Shown piece after piece: positions 25,845 to 34,648 of a stretch of DNA of 64,000 bases (within the stretch, counting starts at the first letter, position 1; each line of letters starts with the position of its first letter). The notes below the pieces were generated by a model. It did no database searches. It had not been told where the DNA came from and was given only the letters and a program-made list of their open reading frames with translations. A program made the position numbers and the translations under genes. The stretch comes from Pseudomonadota bacterium (GTDB taxonomy: Bacteria > Pseudomonadota > Gammaproteobacteria > Steroidobacterales > Steroidobacteraceae). Location: positions 62,001-126,000 of the forward strand of contig JAJZDW010000003.1 in NCBI GenBank assembly GCA_021851405.1, given 5' to 3'.

Positions 25845-27003
25845 GGGCAAGTTTTCCAAAACGTCGTCGCAGAAGATCTTCGTCGGCGGCCGCGCCGCTC
25901 GCCTTGGCGAGTCGCACCGCCTGGCTGACCAGCTCGAGCGCGCGCGCTGGGCGCAGGTCCTCCGGCACGCGCTGACCGTCGCTCACGTAGGAGACCGGCA
26001 GCCGAGCGCGGATCAGAGCCGAGAGTGCGCCGCCGAGGCTGGCGGCCTCGTCGACTTTGGTGAGCACGCAGGAGGCGGGGTTCAGTGGCGTGCAGCGCTG
26101 GATGGTCTGCTCGAGCGCACCGGCCTGGGTGCTCCCGGCCAGCACGAGCGCGGTTTCCACTTGCGGTGCGCAGGCGCCGAGCACCGCCAGGCGGGCCTCG
26201 AATTGGCTGTCGCGTACGCTGGTGCCGGGGGTATCGATCAGCACCAGCCGGTGGCGTTGCAGCCGCCCGATCAGCTGCGGCAGTGCCTCGAAGCGCTCCG
26301 GGACGTGCACCGCAACGCCGAGCAGCTGGCCGAGGGCATGCATCTGGTCCTGGGCGCCGATGCGCACGGTATCGGAGGCCACGAGCGCCAGCTCGCCCGG
26401 GCCGTGGCGCAAGATCCAGCGCACCGCGAGCTTGGCGAGCACGGTGGTTTTGCCGACGCCGGTGGCGCCGACGAACGCAACGCAGCCGCCGCTGTCGACC
26501 CAGCGCTCGCCGCTCACCTGCAGGTACTGCGACAGTCCGGCGACGGTAAACCGACGCCCCTGCGTCAAATCCACGTCTCCCGGCAATTGTCCGACGAGGT
26601 GATCGGCCAGATCCTGCGCGATGCCGATCTCCGACAGCTCGCGCAGCAGCTCGACGTGCACGGGATTGCGCCGCGACCGCTCGTTCCAGGCCAGCTGCGA
26701 GAGCTGCGTCTCGAGCATCCGCCGCAGCGTCTTTAGCTCATGGCCCATGGTCTCGGCCGACGCCTCCCCGGCGGGGAGGGACAGCGCCGGAGCGGCACCG
26801 AAGGCGGGCGCCGCGGCGGCGCGTGACTCTGAAGACTCGACGACGGTACCCAGTCGGGCGGCGTCGAAATCCACCGCCGCAGTGACTTCCACGCCCTGTC
26901 CACCGCGTCGCGAGGAAAGGATGACGGCATCCTCGCCCAGCTGCTCGCGGATCGCGCGCAGTGCCTGGCGCATATCCGGGGCGGTGTGTCGTACGATCTT
27001 CAT
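25831..27003 (-). CDS. flhF: Flagellar placement GTPase FlhF
   Basis: FlhF is an SRP-type GTPase that marks the flagellar pole. The 390-residue protein has a basic N terminus (MKIVRHTAPDMRQAL), a variable Ala-rich segment (residues 55-85), the N domain, and the G domain with GATGVGKTT (179-187), LIDTPGT (256-261) and TKVD (315-318). It starts 3 bases after flhA and runs into flhG. Length is normal. Confidence 0.95.
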   Translation of the reverse strand: MKIVRHTAPDMRQALRAIREQLGEDAVILSSRRGGQGVEVTAAVDFDAARLGTVVESSESRAAAAPAFGAAPALSLPAGEASAETMGHELKTLRRMLETQLSQLAWNERSRRNPVHVELLRELSEIGIAQDLADHLVGQLPGDVDLTQGRRFTVAGLSQYLQVSGERWVDSGGCVAFVGATGVGKTTVLAKLAVRWILRHGPGELALVASDTVRIGAQDQMHALGQLLGVAVHVPERFEALPQLIGRLQRHRLVLIDTPGTSVRDSQFEARLAVLGACAPQVETALVLAGSTQAGALEQTIQRCTPLNPASCVLTKVDEAASLGGALSALIRARLPVSYVSDGQRVPEDLRPARALELVSQAVRLAKASGAAADEDLLRRRFGKLAHANS

Positions 27004-27006
27004 GAA

Positions 27007-29097
27007 TTACCTGCCGACCGCGGTGACGACGCGGACCTTGCGGTTATCGGGAATTTCGTTCCACGCCAGCACGTGCAGGTTCGGCAGACCCGCGCGCAGG
27101 AACTTCGTCATCGGCATGCGCAGCTGCGGCGGCACGAGCAGGACCGGTGCGGTGCCGGCAGCTTCCTGCTGCTGCGCCGCTTCACCGATGCGCTGCTGCA
27201 GCCGCTCGGCGAGGCCGGGCTCGAGTCCGGCGCTGGTCGCGCTCGCCGCGAGAGAACCCTGCAGCAGCCGCTCCAGATCCGGTTCGAAGGTGATGACCGG
27301 CAGCTCGCCGCTCACGCCCGCGATGTCCTGCACGATCTGCCGGCCGAGGGCGGCGCGCACCAGCGGCAGCAGGACGGTCGGGTCCTGGGAGCGGGGGGCG
27401 TGTTCGGCAAGTGTTTCCATGATCGTGCGCATGTTGCGAATCGGGATACGTTCTGCAAGAAGTCCTTGCAAGACCCGTACCAGAACGGCCAGGGGCAGGA
27501 CGCGCGGCACCAGATCCTCGACCAGCTTCGGGGCGGCTTTGGCGAGGGTGTTCAGCAACTGCTGCACTTCCTCGTGGCCGAGGATCTCCTGTGCGTGCGA
27601 CTGCAGGATGAACGACAGATGGGTGGCGATCACCGTGCTGGGGTCGACCACGGTGTAGCCGAGCGCCTGGGCGTGATCGCGGTTCGCGGGCTCGATCCAC
27701 ACCGCCTCCATGCCGAAGGCCGGGTCCTGCGTGGCGATGCCCTGCAGCGGTCCGAATACCCGGCCGGCGTTGATGGCCAGTTCCCGATCGGCGTACACGG
27801 TGCTCTCACCCACCGGCACCCCGTGCAGGTTGATGCGGTACACGTTCGGACCCAGATCGAGATTGTCGCGGATGTGCACCGCGGGCAGCAGAAAGCCGAG
27901 CTCCTGCGAGAGCTTGCGGCGTACACCGCGCACCCGTCCGAGCAGGTCAGCGCCCTGACCTTTGCTGTCCACCAGCGCAACCAGACGGTAGCCGACTTCC
28001 AGGCCCACCGGGTCGACCGGCCGCACGTCCTCCCAGGTCAGATCGCGCGATTCCGGTGACGGCGCGGCCGGTTTCGGCGCGGGCGGCGCGGCCGCGGCAT
28101 TCGCCTTGCGCCGGTGAATCAGGTAGGCACCCCCTGCGCAGACGCTGGCCATCAAGAGGAAGGCCAGATTGGGCATCCCCGGGATCAGCCCGAGCGCCCC
28201 GAGCAGCCCCCCGGCGACGGCGAGCGTGCGCGGATTGCCGAACAGCTGGTGGGTGAGTTCCCCGCCCATGTCCTGCGGCCGTGACATGCGCGTGACGATG
28301 ATCGCCACGGAGGTCGACAGCAGCAGCGCCGGGATCTGCGCCACCAGACCGTCACCGATGGTGAGCAATGTGTAGGTGTGCAGCGCGGCGGAGAGGGCCA
28401 TGCCGTGTCCGAGCGTGCCCATCGCCAGGCCGCCGATGATGTTGATCAGCAGAATCAGAATGCCGGCGATCGCATCGCCGCGCACGAATTTGCTGGCGCC
28501 GTCCATCGAGCCGTAGAAATCCGCCTCGGCGCGCACTTCGGCGCGGCGCACGCGGGCCTCATCCTGGGTGATCAGGCCGGCGCCAAGATCCGCATCGATC
28601 GCCATCTGCTTGCCGGGCATGGCGTCGAGGGTGAATCGGGCGCTGACTTCCGAGACGCGACCGGCGCCCTTGGTGATGACCGCGAAGTTGATGATGGTGA
28701 GGATGATGAACACCACCACGCCGACGGCAAAATTACCGCCCACCACGAACTCGCCGAACGACTCGATGACGTGACCGGCGGCGCCGGGTCCGGCATAGCC
28801 GTGCATCAGCACGACACGGGCCGAGGCGACGTTCAACGCCAGACGCAGCAGCGTCGCCAGCAGCAGTGCGGTCGGAAATACTCCGAACTCGATCGGCCTG
28901 GAGACGTAGAACACGCTCATCACGATGACGATCGACAGCGCGATGTTGAACGTAAAGAGGATGTCGAGCGCGATCGGCGGCAGCGGCAGGATCACCATGG
29001 CCAGCACGCCGAGCACGCCGACCGGTACGCCGATGCCAACGCGCAGGATGTTGCGCAGAGAGGGAAGCTGAGGTGAGGTAGCGGCGGCTGTGCTCAT
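27007..29097 (-). CDS. flhA: Flagellar export gate protein FlhA
   Basis: FlhA forms the nonameric gate of the flagellar type III export apparatus. The 696-residue protein has about eight hydrophobic helices in its first 330 residues, the FHIPEP-family loop (LDAMPGKQMAIDADLGAGLITQDEARVRRAEV), a Pro/Ala linker near 335-350, and the C-terminal cytoplasmic domain that docks chaperone-substrate complexes. It is spaced 3 bases from both flhB and flhF, indicating tight co-expression. Confidence 0.97.
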   Translation of the reverse strand: MSTAAATSPQLPSLRNILRVGIGVPVGVLGVLAMVILPLPPIALDILFTFNIALSIVIVMSVFYVSRPIEFGVFPTALLLATLLRLALNVASARVVLMHGYAGPGAAGHVIESFGEFVVGGNFAVGVVVFIILTIINFAVITKGAGRVSEVSARFTLDAMPGKQMAIDADLGAGLITQDEARVRRAEVRAEADFYGSMDGASKFVRGDAIAGILILLINIIGGLAMGTLGHGMALSAALHTYTLLTIGDGLVAQIPALLLSTSVAIIVTRMSRPQDMGGELTHQLFGNPRTLAVAGGLLGALGLIPGMPNLAFLLMASVCAGGAYLIHRRKANAAAAPPAPKPAAPSPESRDLTWEDVRPVDPVGLEVGYRLVALVDSKGQGADLLGRVRGVRRKLSQELGFLLPAVHIRDNLDLGPNVYRINLHGVPVGESTVYADRELAINAGRVFGPLQGIATQDPAFGMEAVWIEPANRDHAQALGYTVVDPSTVIATHLSFILQSHAQEILGHEEVQQLLNTLAKAAPKLVEDLVPRVLPLAVLVRVLQGLLAERIPIRNMRTIMETLAEHAPRSQDPTVLLPLVRAALGRQIVQDIAGVSGELPVITFEPDLERLLQGSLAASATSAGLEPGLAERLQQRIGEAAQQQEAAGTAPVLLVPPQLRMPMTKFLRAGLPNLHVLAWNEIPDNRKVRVVTAVGR

Positions 29098-29100
29098 GGA

Positions 29101-30225
29101 TCAATGCCGAATGTTTTCAACCGATGGGTCGATGACGGGCGGCTCGGGCGGCAGCTGTCCGGCCGCGCGTGCCACTTTGAGGCGATAGATGTAGGTCAGG
29201 ATCTGCGCGACCGCGACGTACAGTGCAGTCGGGATTTCTCCACCGATCTCGACGTTGTGGAACAACGCGCGCGCCAGCGGCGGTGCCTCGAAGACCGGCA
29301 CGGTGTGCTCGGTGGCGATCTCGCGGATGCGTGCCGCGATCAGGTCGGCGCCCTTGGCGACGACGCGCGGTGCGCGCATGCGGCCTTCGTCGTAGCGCAG
29401 GGCCACGGCGAAGTGCGTCGGGTTGGTCACCACGACGTCCGCCGTGGGGATCTCATGCATCATCCGCCGGCGCAACAGATCGCGCTGCATGCGTCGGACC
29501 CGTCCCTTGGTCTCGGGCGAACCTTCCGATTCTTTCGCCTCGTCGCGGATTTCCTCGCGCGTCATGCGCAACTGCTTGTGGTGCTGCCACAGCTGCCATG
29601 GCACGTCGAGCGCGGCGATGAGGCCGAGCGTTCCGGACATGATGAGCATTGCGCTTGCCACCAGGCGCACGGAATCGGCCACGCCGGTTTCGAGCGGCTC
29701 GTTGGCGAGCGCGAGCATGTGCGCGGCCTGGCTGCGCAGCACGAGGAAGGCGGTGCCGGCGACCAGCAGAAACTTGGCGAACGCCTTGGTCAGATCGACC
29801 ACGGCGCGCAGTGAGAACAGGCGGCCGAAGCCGGCGATCGGATCGAGGCGCGTGAAGTCCGGTGCCAGGGACTGGACGGTGAAGTTCCACCCGCCGAGCG
29901 CCATCGGTGCGGCGAGCGCCGCGAGCACCGTCAGTCCGAACAGCGGTGCGCAGGCGAGCAGCGCGTGCATCAGTTCGCTGCCGGCGGTGGCGAGCGCGAG
30001 CTTCGGGTCGAACTCCTGAGCGGTGGAGAGCTGCAGACCGCTGTGCATCATCTGCGCGAGCGCAGCTCCGATGCTCGCGCCGAACATGCGCAGTCCCCCG
30101 CCTGCCAGCAGCAGTACCGCGGCGGTATTGAAGTCCTGCGAACGCGGGACCTGACCTTCCTGGCGGGCGTCCTCGAGCCGTTTCCCGGTAGGTTGTTCGG
30201 TTTTTTCTTGGTCGCTCTCGGCCAT
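29101..30225 (-). CDS. flhB: Flagellar export switch protein FlhB
   Basis: FlhB switches export from hook to filament substrates after self-cleavage. The 374-residue protein begins MAESDQEKTEQPTGKRLEDAR, as usual, has four membrane helices up to about residue 210, and the autocleavage motif NPTH at 268-271 (VVVTNPTHFAVAL). The family function is well known. It lies 3 bases after fliR. Confidence 0.97.
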   Translation of the reverse strand: MAESDQEKTEQPTGKRLEDARQEGQVPRSQDFNTAAVLLLAGGGLRMFGASIGAALAQMMHSGLQLSTAQEFDPKLALATAGSELMHALLACAPLFGLTVLAALAAPMALGGWNFTVQSLAPDFTRLDPIAGFGRLFSLRAVVDLTKAFAKFLLVAGTAFLVLRSQAAHMLALANEPLETGVADSVRLVASAMLIMSGTLGLIAALDVPWQLWQHHKQLRMTREEIRDEAKESEGSPETKGRVRRMQRDLLRRRMMHEIPTADVVVTNPTHFAVALRYDEGRMRAPRVVAKGADLIAARIREIATEHTVPVFEAPPLARALFHNVEIGGEIPTALYVAVAQILTYIYRLKVARAAGQLPPEPPVIDPSVENIRH

Positions 30226-30228
30226 CGC

Positions 30229-31005
30229 TCAGCCTCCGCTCAACCGGCGCAGGAGCATGAAGGACTGGCCGAGCAGGCGGATGAAGCCCGACTCGACCAT
30301 CGGCAGAGACACGATGGTCACCAGCAGTCCGAACACAAGCGAAATCGGCAGACCGGTGGCGAACAGGTTGAGCGTCGGGGCGGCGCGACTGACGATGCCG
30401 AAGGCAAGGTTGGTGATCAGCATCGCCGTGATGCCCGGCAGCGCCACCGCGAGTGCGCCGGAGAAGAGAATCGAGCCCCAGTTGACGATCGTCCACAGGC
30501 CTTTGGGCCCGAATCCGCTCGTGCCGATCGGCAGGGTTCGAAAGCCGTCGACCAGGATGCGGATCAGGGCGGTATGGCCATTGAGCAGCAGGAAGATCAG
30601 CGTGACCAGCACCGTGTACAGCTGCCCGAGCGCCGGAGTGCTGGTGCCGTTCAGCGGATCGATGTTGTAGGACAGCGACAATCCCATGCTGTTGGCGATC
30701 ATCTGACCGCCGAGCGACAGCGCTTCGAACACCAGCCGCAGGCAGAATCCGAGGGCTACGCCGATGATGATCTGCTGAATGGTGATCAGCACGCCCGCCC
30801 CGGAGAGGAGAGCCACGTTCGCCGGCAGCGGCACCAGCGGGGCGATCAGCAGTGCGATCGCTCCGGAGAGCACGATGCGGATCTGCGCCGGCACCGTCAC
30901 GGCACCGAAGACCGGGGCGACCATGAAGCATGAGCCGATGCGCACGAACGGCCAGAGGATGGCGGCGATGCCGTGCTCGAGCTGGGCGGCGGTGAGGGCG
31001 ATCAT
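30229..31005 (-). CDS. fliR: Flagellar export protein FliR
   Basis: FliR is part of the FliPQR core of the export gate. The 258-residue protein is almost all membrane helices, with LWPFVRIGSCFMVAPVFGAVTVPAQIRIVLS near the start and GFRTLPIG in the loop typical of the family. ATG 31005 (MIALTAAQLEHG) gives the normal length; upstream in-frame codons are unlike FliR. It lies 14 bases after fliQ. Confidence 0.94.
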   Translation of the reverse strand: MIALTAAQLEHGIAAILWPFVRIGSCFMVAPVFGAVTVPAQIRIVLSGAIALLIAPLVPLPANVALLSGAGVLITIQQIIIGVALGFCLRLVFEALSLGGQMIANSMGLSLSYNIDPLNGTSTPALGQLYTVLVTLIFLLLNGHTALIRILVDGFRTLPIGTSGFGPKGLWTIVNWGSILFSGALAVALPGITAMLITNLAFGIVSRAAPTLNLFATGLPISLVFGLLVTIVSLPMVESGFIRLLGQSFMLLRRLSGG

Positions 31006-31019
31006 GCGCAGGGGTTGCT

Positions 31020-31289
31020 TCAGTTGACCAGCTGCGGGATGCTCAGGATGAGCTCGCGCGTGTACTCGACCATGGTGTGCAGCATCCACGGTCCGGCGAG
31101 CGCCATCACCAGCGCCAGCACGAGCAGCTTCGGGATGAACGACAGGGTCATCTCGTTGATCTGCGTCGCGGCCTGGAACGCCCCGACGATCACCCCGGTG
31201 ACCAGAGCGGCGAGCAGCAGCGGCAGAGACAGCATCAGGGTGACTTCCAGGGCAGTGGTGCCGAGGTTCATCACGGTATTGGGGGTCAC
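31020..31289 (-). CDS. fliQ: Flagellar export protein FliQ
   Basis: FliQ is a small two-helix subunit of the export gate core. The 89-residue protein begins MTPNTVMNLGTTALEV and has two hydrophobic helices (residues 18-41 and 50-75) around QAATQINEMTLSFIPK, the family signature. It lies in the standard fliPQR order. Confidence 0.95.
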   Translation of the reverse strand: MTPNTVMNLGTTALEVTLMLSLPLLLAALVTGVIVGAFQAATQINEMTLSFIPKLLVLALVMALAGPWMLHTMVEYTRELILSIPQLVN

Positions 31290-31303
31290 TCGGGCGCTCT
31301 CCG

Positions 31304-32047
31304 TCAGTGATAGAAGCTCGCCGCGAGCGAGCCCATGACCAGGGTCCAGCCGTTCACCAGCACGAACAGCATCAGTTTGAAGGGCAGCGAGATCATCACC
31401 GGGGAGACCATCATCATGCCCATCGACATCAATACGCTCGCCACCACCAGATCGATGATCACGAACGGGATGTACAGCAGGAAGCCAATCAGAAAGGCCG
31501 TTTTCAGCTCGCTGGTGACGAAGGCCGGCACCAGCACCGACAACGGCACGTCCATGGGTGCGACGTAACCCTTGCCGCCGGCGATGTGGGTGAATACGGC
31601 AATGTCGCCCTCACGCGTCTGGTGCAGCATGAACTCCTTCAGCGGCACTTCCGCGCGCGCCAGGGCCGCACTCATGCTGATGGTCCCGGCCGAGTACGGC
31701 TGGTAGGCGTTTTGGTTGATCTGGCGGATCACCGGGGACATCACGAAGAAGGTCAGAAACAGCGCCAGTCCGAGCAGGACCTGATTCGGCGGGGTCTGCC
31801 CGGCGCCGAGCGCCTGGCGCAGGATGCCGAGCACGATCACGATGCGCGTGAACGAGGTCATCATCAGCAGGATCGCCGGCAGGAGCGATAGCGCCGTCAT
31901 CAGCGCCAGAACCTGCAGCGTCAGCGTGTAGGTCTGCGTTCCGCCGTGGGTCTGGACGCTGAACGCCGGAATGCCCGGCGCAGCGAGCGCCGCGACCGGC
32001 GCGAGTGCGAGCAGCAGCAACGGCCAACTCTTGCGCAGACCGCTCAT
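31304..32047 (-). CDS. fliP: Flagellar export protein FliP
   Basis: FliP forms the ring at the base of the export pore. The 247-residue protein has a signal peptide ([25 protein letters not shown]), then the conserved helices with [28 protein letters not shown] and [15 protein letters not shown]. The motif [25 protein letters not shown] is diagnostic. It overlaps fliO by 4 bases (ATGA). Confidence 0.96.
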   Translation of the reverse strand: MSGLRKSWPLLLLALAPVAALAAPGIPAFSVQTHGGTQTYTLTLQVLALMTALSLLPAILLMMTSFTRIVIVLGILRQALGAGQTPPNQVLLGLALFLTFFVMSPVIRQINQNAYQPYSAGTISMSAALARAEVPLKEFMLHQTREGDIAVFTHIAGGKGYVAPMDVPLSVLVPAFVTSELKTAFLIGFLLYIPFVIIDLVVASVLMSMGMMMVSPVMISLPFKLMLFVLVNGWTLVMGSLAASFYH

Positions 32048-32427
32048 TTGCCCAGACTCCGCTTCAGCAGTGCCGCAAACGTGGGACGCACCGCAGCGAG
32101 CGTCACCGAGGCGGAGGGGCCGATCTCAATCGGTTGGGCGAGCACGTGCAGGGCGGTGACCTGCCCGGGTGCGACGCCGAGGAGGACCTGGGTCTCGCCG
32201 ACCTTCAGCAGCACCGCGCGCTCTTTCGGTCCGAGCGGGGTGCTGGCGAGGATCTCGAGCGCGTGGCCGGCGCGGTGGCCGACCATGCGCATCCGCCGCG
32301 CCAACCAGGCGAGCGCAAAGACTGCGGCGAGGACGATGAGCAGAGCGAAGGTGACCGACACCAGTCCGCCGGCGCTGACGGCGGGTGCGGCGCTGCCGGC
32401 GGCAGGGGCGGCGAACAAATGGCTCAT
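32044..32427 (-). CDS. fliO: Flagellar assembly protein FliO
   Basis: FliO helps assemble the FliP ring. The 127-residue protein has one membrane helix (residues 23-44, [21 protein letters not shown]) and a small cytoplasmic domain with [36 protein letters not shown]. The family is poorly conserved, but the order fliN-fliO-fliP and the overlaps on both sides support the call. Confidence 0.9.
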   Translation of the reverse strand: MSHLFAAPAAGSAAPAVSAGGLVSVTFALLIVLAAVFALAWLARRMRMVGHRAGHALEILASTPLGPKERAVLLKVGETQVLLGVAPGQVTALHVLAQPIEIGPSASVTLAAVRPTFAALLKRSLGK

Positions 32428-32771
32428 TTGAGCTTGCGCAGCCGCTCGGCGGGGCTGATGACGTCGGTCAGACGAATGCCAAAGCGCTCGTTGACCACGA
32501 CCACCTCGCCGTGCGCGACCAGAGTGCCGTTGACGTAGACGTCGAGCGGTTCGCCGGCGGTGCGGTCCAATTCGACCACCGAGCCCTGGTTCAGCTGCAG
32601 GAAGTTGCGAATCGGAATGCGGGTGCGCCCGACCTCCATGGAGAGCGTCACGGGGACGTCGAGAATCACCTCGAGATTGACGTCACGGGCGTCCTGCTTT
32701 CCGCCCTCATCGGTCAGATCCTGAAACTCGGCCGGTTGGGCCTGAACATTGGCATTCATGAGGATGCTCAC
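32424..32771 (-). CDS. fliN: Flagellar switch protein FliN
   Basis: FliN builds the lower C ring and helps dock export cargo. The 115-residue protein ends in the SpoA domain: VILDVPVTLSMEVGRTRIPIRNFLQLNQGSVVELDR and [23 protein letters not shown]. The start is probably GTG 32771, overlapping the fliM stop (GTGA); ATG 32759 would shorten it by four residues. No strong ribosome site precedes either, consistent with coupling to fliM. Confidence 0.95.
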   Translation of the reverse strand: MSILMNANVQAQPAEFQDLTDEGGKQDARDVNLEVILDVPVTLSMEVGRTRIPIRNFLQLNQGSVVELDRTAGEPLDVYVNGTLVAHGEVVVVNERFGIRLTDVISPAERLRKLK

Positions 32772-33772
32772 TTGCGGTTGAATTGAATCGGCTCGGCGGC
32801 GGTGCGGGCGCGCCGCAGGCGCTCCTCGATCTTCACCGCCTGGTGGCCGCGGGAGGTGCCGAGCGAGCCACGGAAGACCGGCACGTCCTCGGCGATCATC
32901 GTGACTTGACCGGTGAAGTCACACGGCAGGATGTCGCCGGCTTTGAGATTCAGCAGCTCGGCGAGCGACACCTGGGTGTGACCGACCAGCGTGGTCAGTG
33001 CCAGCTCAGCGTCCTCCATCTCCTCCCGCAGCGACTGCATCCAGCGCTCGTCCTTCTCCATCCGGTCGCTGGCGACGCCGGCATCGAGTACCTCGCGCAG
33101 CGGCTCGATCATCGCGTACGGCATGGTGACGTGCAGATTGCCGCCGCTGCCGTCGAGTTCGATGTGAAAGGAAGTGACGACCACGATCTCCGACGGCGAG
33201 ACGATGTTGGCGAAATGCGGGTTGATCTCCGACTGCAGATACTCCAGTTGCAGGTCCGCGACGTGCGACCAAGCCTCGTGCAGGTCGTTGAACACGCTGC
33301 GCAACACCAGGTGGATGATCCGCTGTTCGGTGGCGGTGAATTCGCGGCCTTCGATCTTGGCGTGCCGGCCGCTGCCACCGAAGAAGTTGTCGACGACCGC
33401 AAACACCAGTTTTGGGTCGAGCACGACCAGCGCAGTGCCGCGCAGCGGATTGAAACGCACCAGGTTCAGACTGGTCGGCACGTGCAGGGTGTGGACGAAT
33501 TCGCTGAATTTCTTGATCTGCACCGGACCGACAGCCACTTCCGGGGCACGGCGCAGCAGGTTGTACAGACTCACGCGGTGCAGGCGCGCGAAGCGCTCAT
33601 TGATCATCTCGAGCGTGGGCATGCGCCCGCGCACGATGCGCACCTGGTTGGCGAAATCGTAGTTGCGAGCGTCGCCCGGATTGCTCGGCGGCTCGGTGCT
33701 GACGGCGCCAGTGTCGACGCCGTGCAGCAGTGCGTCGATCTCGGCCTGATCGAGTATCTTCTCGTTGCTCAT
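32768..33772 (-). CDS. fliM: Flagellar switch protein FliM
   Basis: FliM receives phospho-CheY and sets rotation direction. The 334-residue protein starts with the CheY-binding peptide (ILDQAEIDALLHGV, residues 5-18), followed by the middle domain (LVRFNPLRGTALVVLDPKLVFAVVDNFFGG) and the C-terminal SpoA domain (LLNLKAGDILPCD). It lies 22 bases after fliL. Confidence 0.96.
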   Translation of the reverse strand: MSNEKILDQAEIDALLHGVDTGAVSTEPPSNPGDARNYDFANQVRIVRGRMPTLEMINERFARLHRVSLYNLLRRAPEVAVGPVQIKKFSEFVHTLHVPTSLNLVRFNPLRGTALVVLDPKLVFAVVDNFFGGSGRHAKIEGREFTATEQRIIHLVLRSVFNDLHEAWSHVADLQLEYLQSEINPHFANIVSPSEIVVVTSFHIELDGSGGNLHVTMPYAMIEPLREVLDAGVASDRMEKDERWMQSLREEMEDAELALTTLVGHTQVSLAELLNLKAGDILPCDFTGQVTMIAEDVPVFRGSLGTSRGHQAVKIEERLRRARTAAEPIQFNRK

Positions 33773-33794
33773 GGAGGTGTGGGATCGAGCTCGG

Positions 33795-34310
33795 TTACTG
33801 CATCACGAAGCTGGTGAAGTAGATGGCGGCCACGTGACTCGGGTGCCCACCGGCGTCGGCGACGATTTTGCGGATCGCCTCGAGCACGCTGGCGCGCAGC
33901 TGCTCCTTGCCGGCCTCGGTGGCGAGCACGGTGGCCTGCTGCGAGCCGAGCAGCAGCAGCAGGTTGTTGCGGACCACCGGATCGTTCTGCTGAATGAGCG
34001 TGAGGGTCTTCGGATCGCGCGACATGATCTGCAGGGCCACTTGCAGGTAGCGAGCCCCCTGGGCGCCCTGGAAATTGACGACGAAAGGCTTCAGCGGCAG
34101 GTAGTGCGGCGGGCCGGACGGGTGGTGGGCCGCCGGGCTCTTCGCTTTGCCGGCGGCGCGCGAGTGCATCAGCCAAAAGCCCCCGCCGGCGGCGATGCAG
34201 ATCAGCACAGCCGCCAGGGTGATCGTCAGCCACAGAGGCAGGATTCGCTTTTTCTCTTCAGGGGCCTCGGCGACGTCGGCGGGGACGGTGGCTTCGGGTG
34301 CGGTGGCCAT
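33795..34310 (-). CDS. fliL: Flagellar basal body-associated protein FliL
   Basis: FliL is an inner-membrane protein that surrounds and supports the stators. The 171-residue protein has an N-terminal cytoplasmic tail, one membrane helix (LWLTITLAAVLICIAAGGGFWLM, about residues 26-48) and a periplasmic domain (YLPLKPFVVNFQGAQGARYLQVALQIMSRD). ATG 34310 gives the normal length. It opens the long minus-strand flagellar run and follows a sigma-54 promoter by about 45 bases. Confidence 0.93.
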   Translation of the reverse strand: MATAPEATVPADVAEAPEEKKRILPLWLTITLAAVLICIAAGGGFWLMHSRAAGKAKSPAAHHPSGPPHYLPLKPFVVNFQGAQGARYLQVALQIMSRDPKTLTLIQQNDPVVRNNLLLLLGSQQATVLATEAGKEQLRASVLEAIRKIVADAGGHPSHVAAIYFTSFVMQ

Positions 34311-34355
34311 GAGTAGTGCGACTCCAGTCCGTGAAATACGGGTGCGACCGAGCAG

Positions 34356-34371
34356 TGCAATGGCTGTGCCA
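34356..34371 (-). promoter_or_regulatory. Sigma-54 promoter of the fliL run
   Basis: On the minus strand the sequence reads TGGCACAGCCATTGCA, matching TGGCAC(G)-N4-TTGCA with one mismatch. Transcription would start near 34345, leaving a leader of about 35 bases before fliL. It is probably the main promoter for the export-gate genes and, through short gaps, the flhA-flhF-fliA region. Confidence 0.85.
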
Positions 34372-34429
34372 CCGGCTCTGTTTTGCGTGTAACAGAAGGA
34401 AATACAAAGAAATTTACCTGAGAGCCGAG

Positions 34430-34445
34430 TGTGAGGCGGATCACA
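34430..34445. promoter_or_regulatory. CRP-type binding site upstream of the first sigma-54 activator
   Basis: TGTGAGGCGGATCACA is a perfect TGTGA-N6-TCACA palindrome. It lies in the divergent region between fliL and the first activator gene, about 200 bases before that gene's ATG. In Pseudomonas the CRP homologue Vfr is known to bind the fleQ promoter and repress it, so a similar control is plausible here. No convincing sigma-70 promoter could be fixed next to it. Confidence 0.6.
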
Positions 34446-34648
34446 TGAGCGCCGAGGCGTCGGACTTCCGTCGCTGCCGTCCTTAGCTCCGTGAGGACAA
34501 GACGCTGTACTCAGAGGTGTCGCCAAAAGTGAACAATCTGGAGGCCGGTCACAGAAACCCCCTGCGCGAATCGGCGACAGTACGGCCGCACGGGGAACAC
34601 GCGTCCGGTCCGATCCGGGCACGCCTCCGGAAAGAACAGCAAGCAAAA

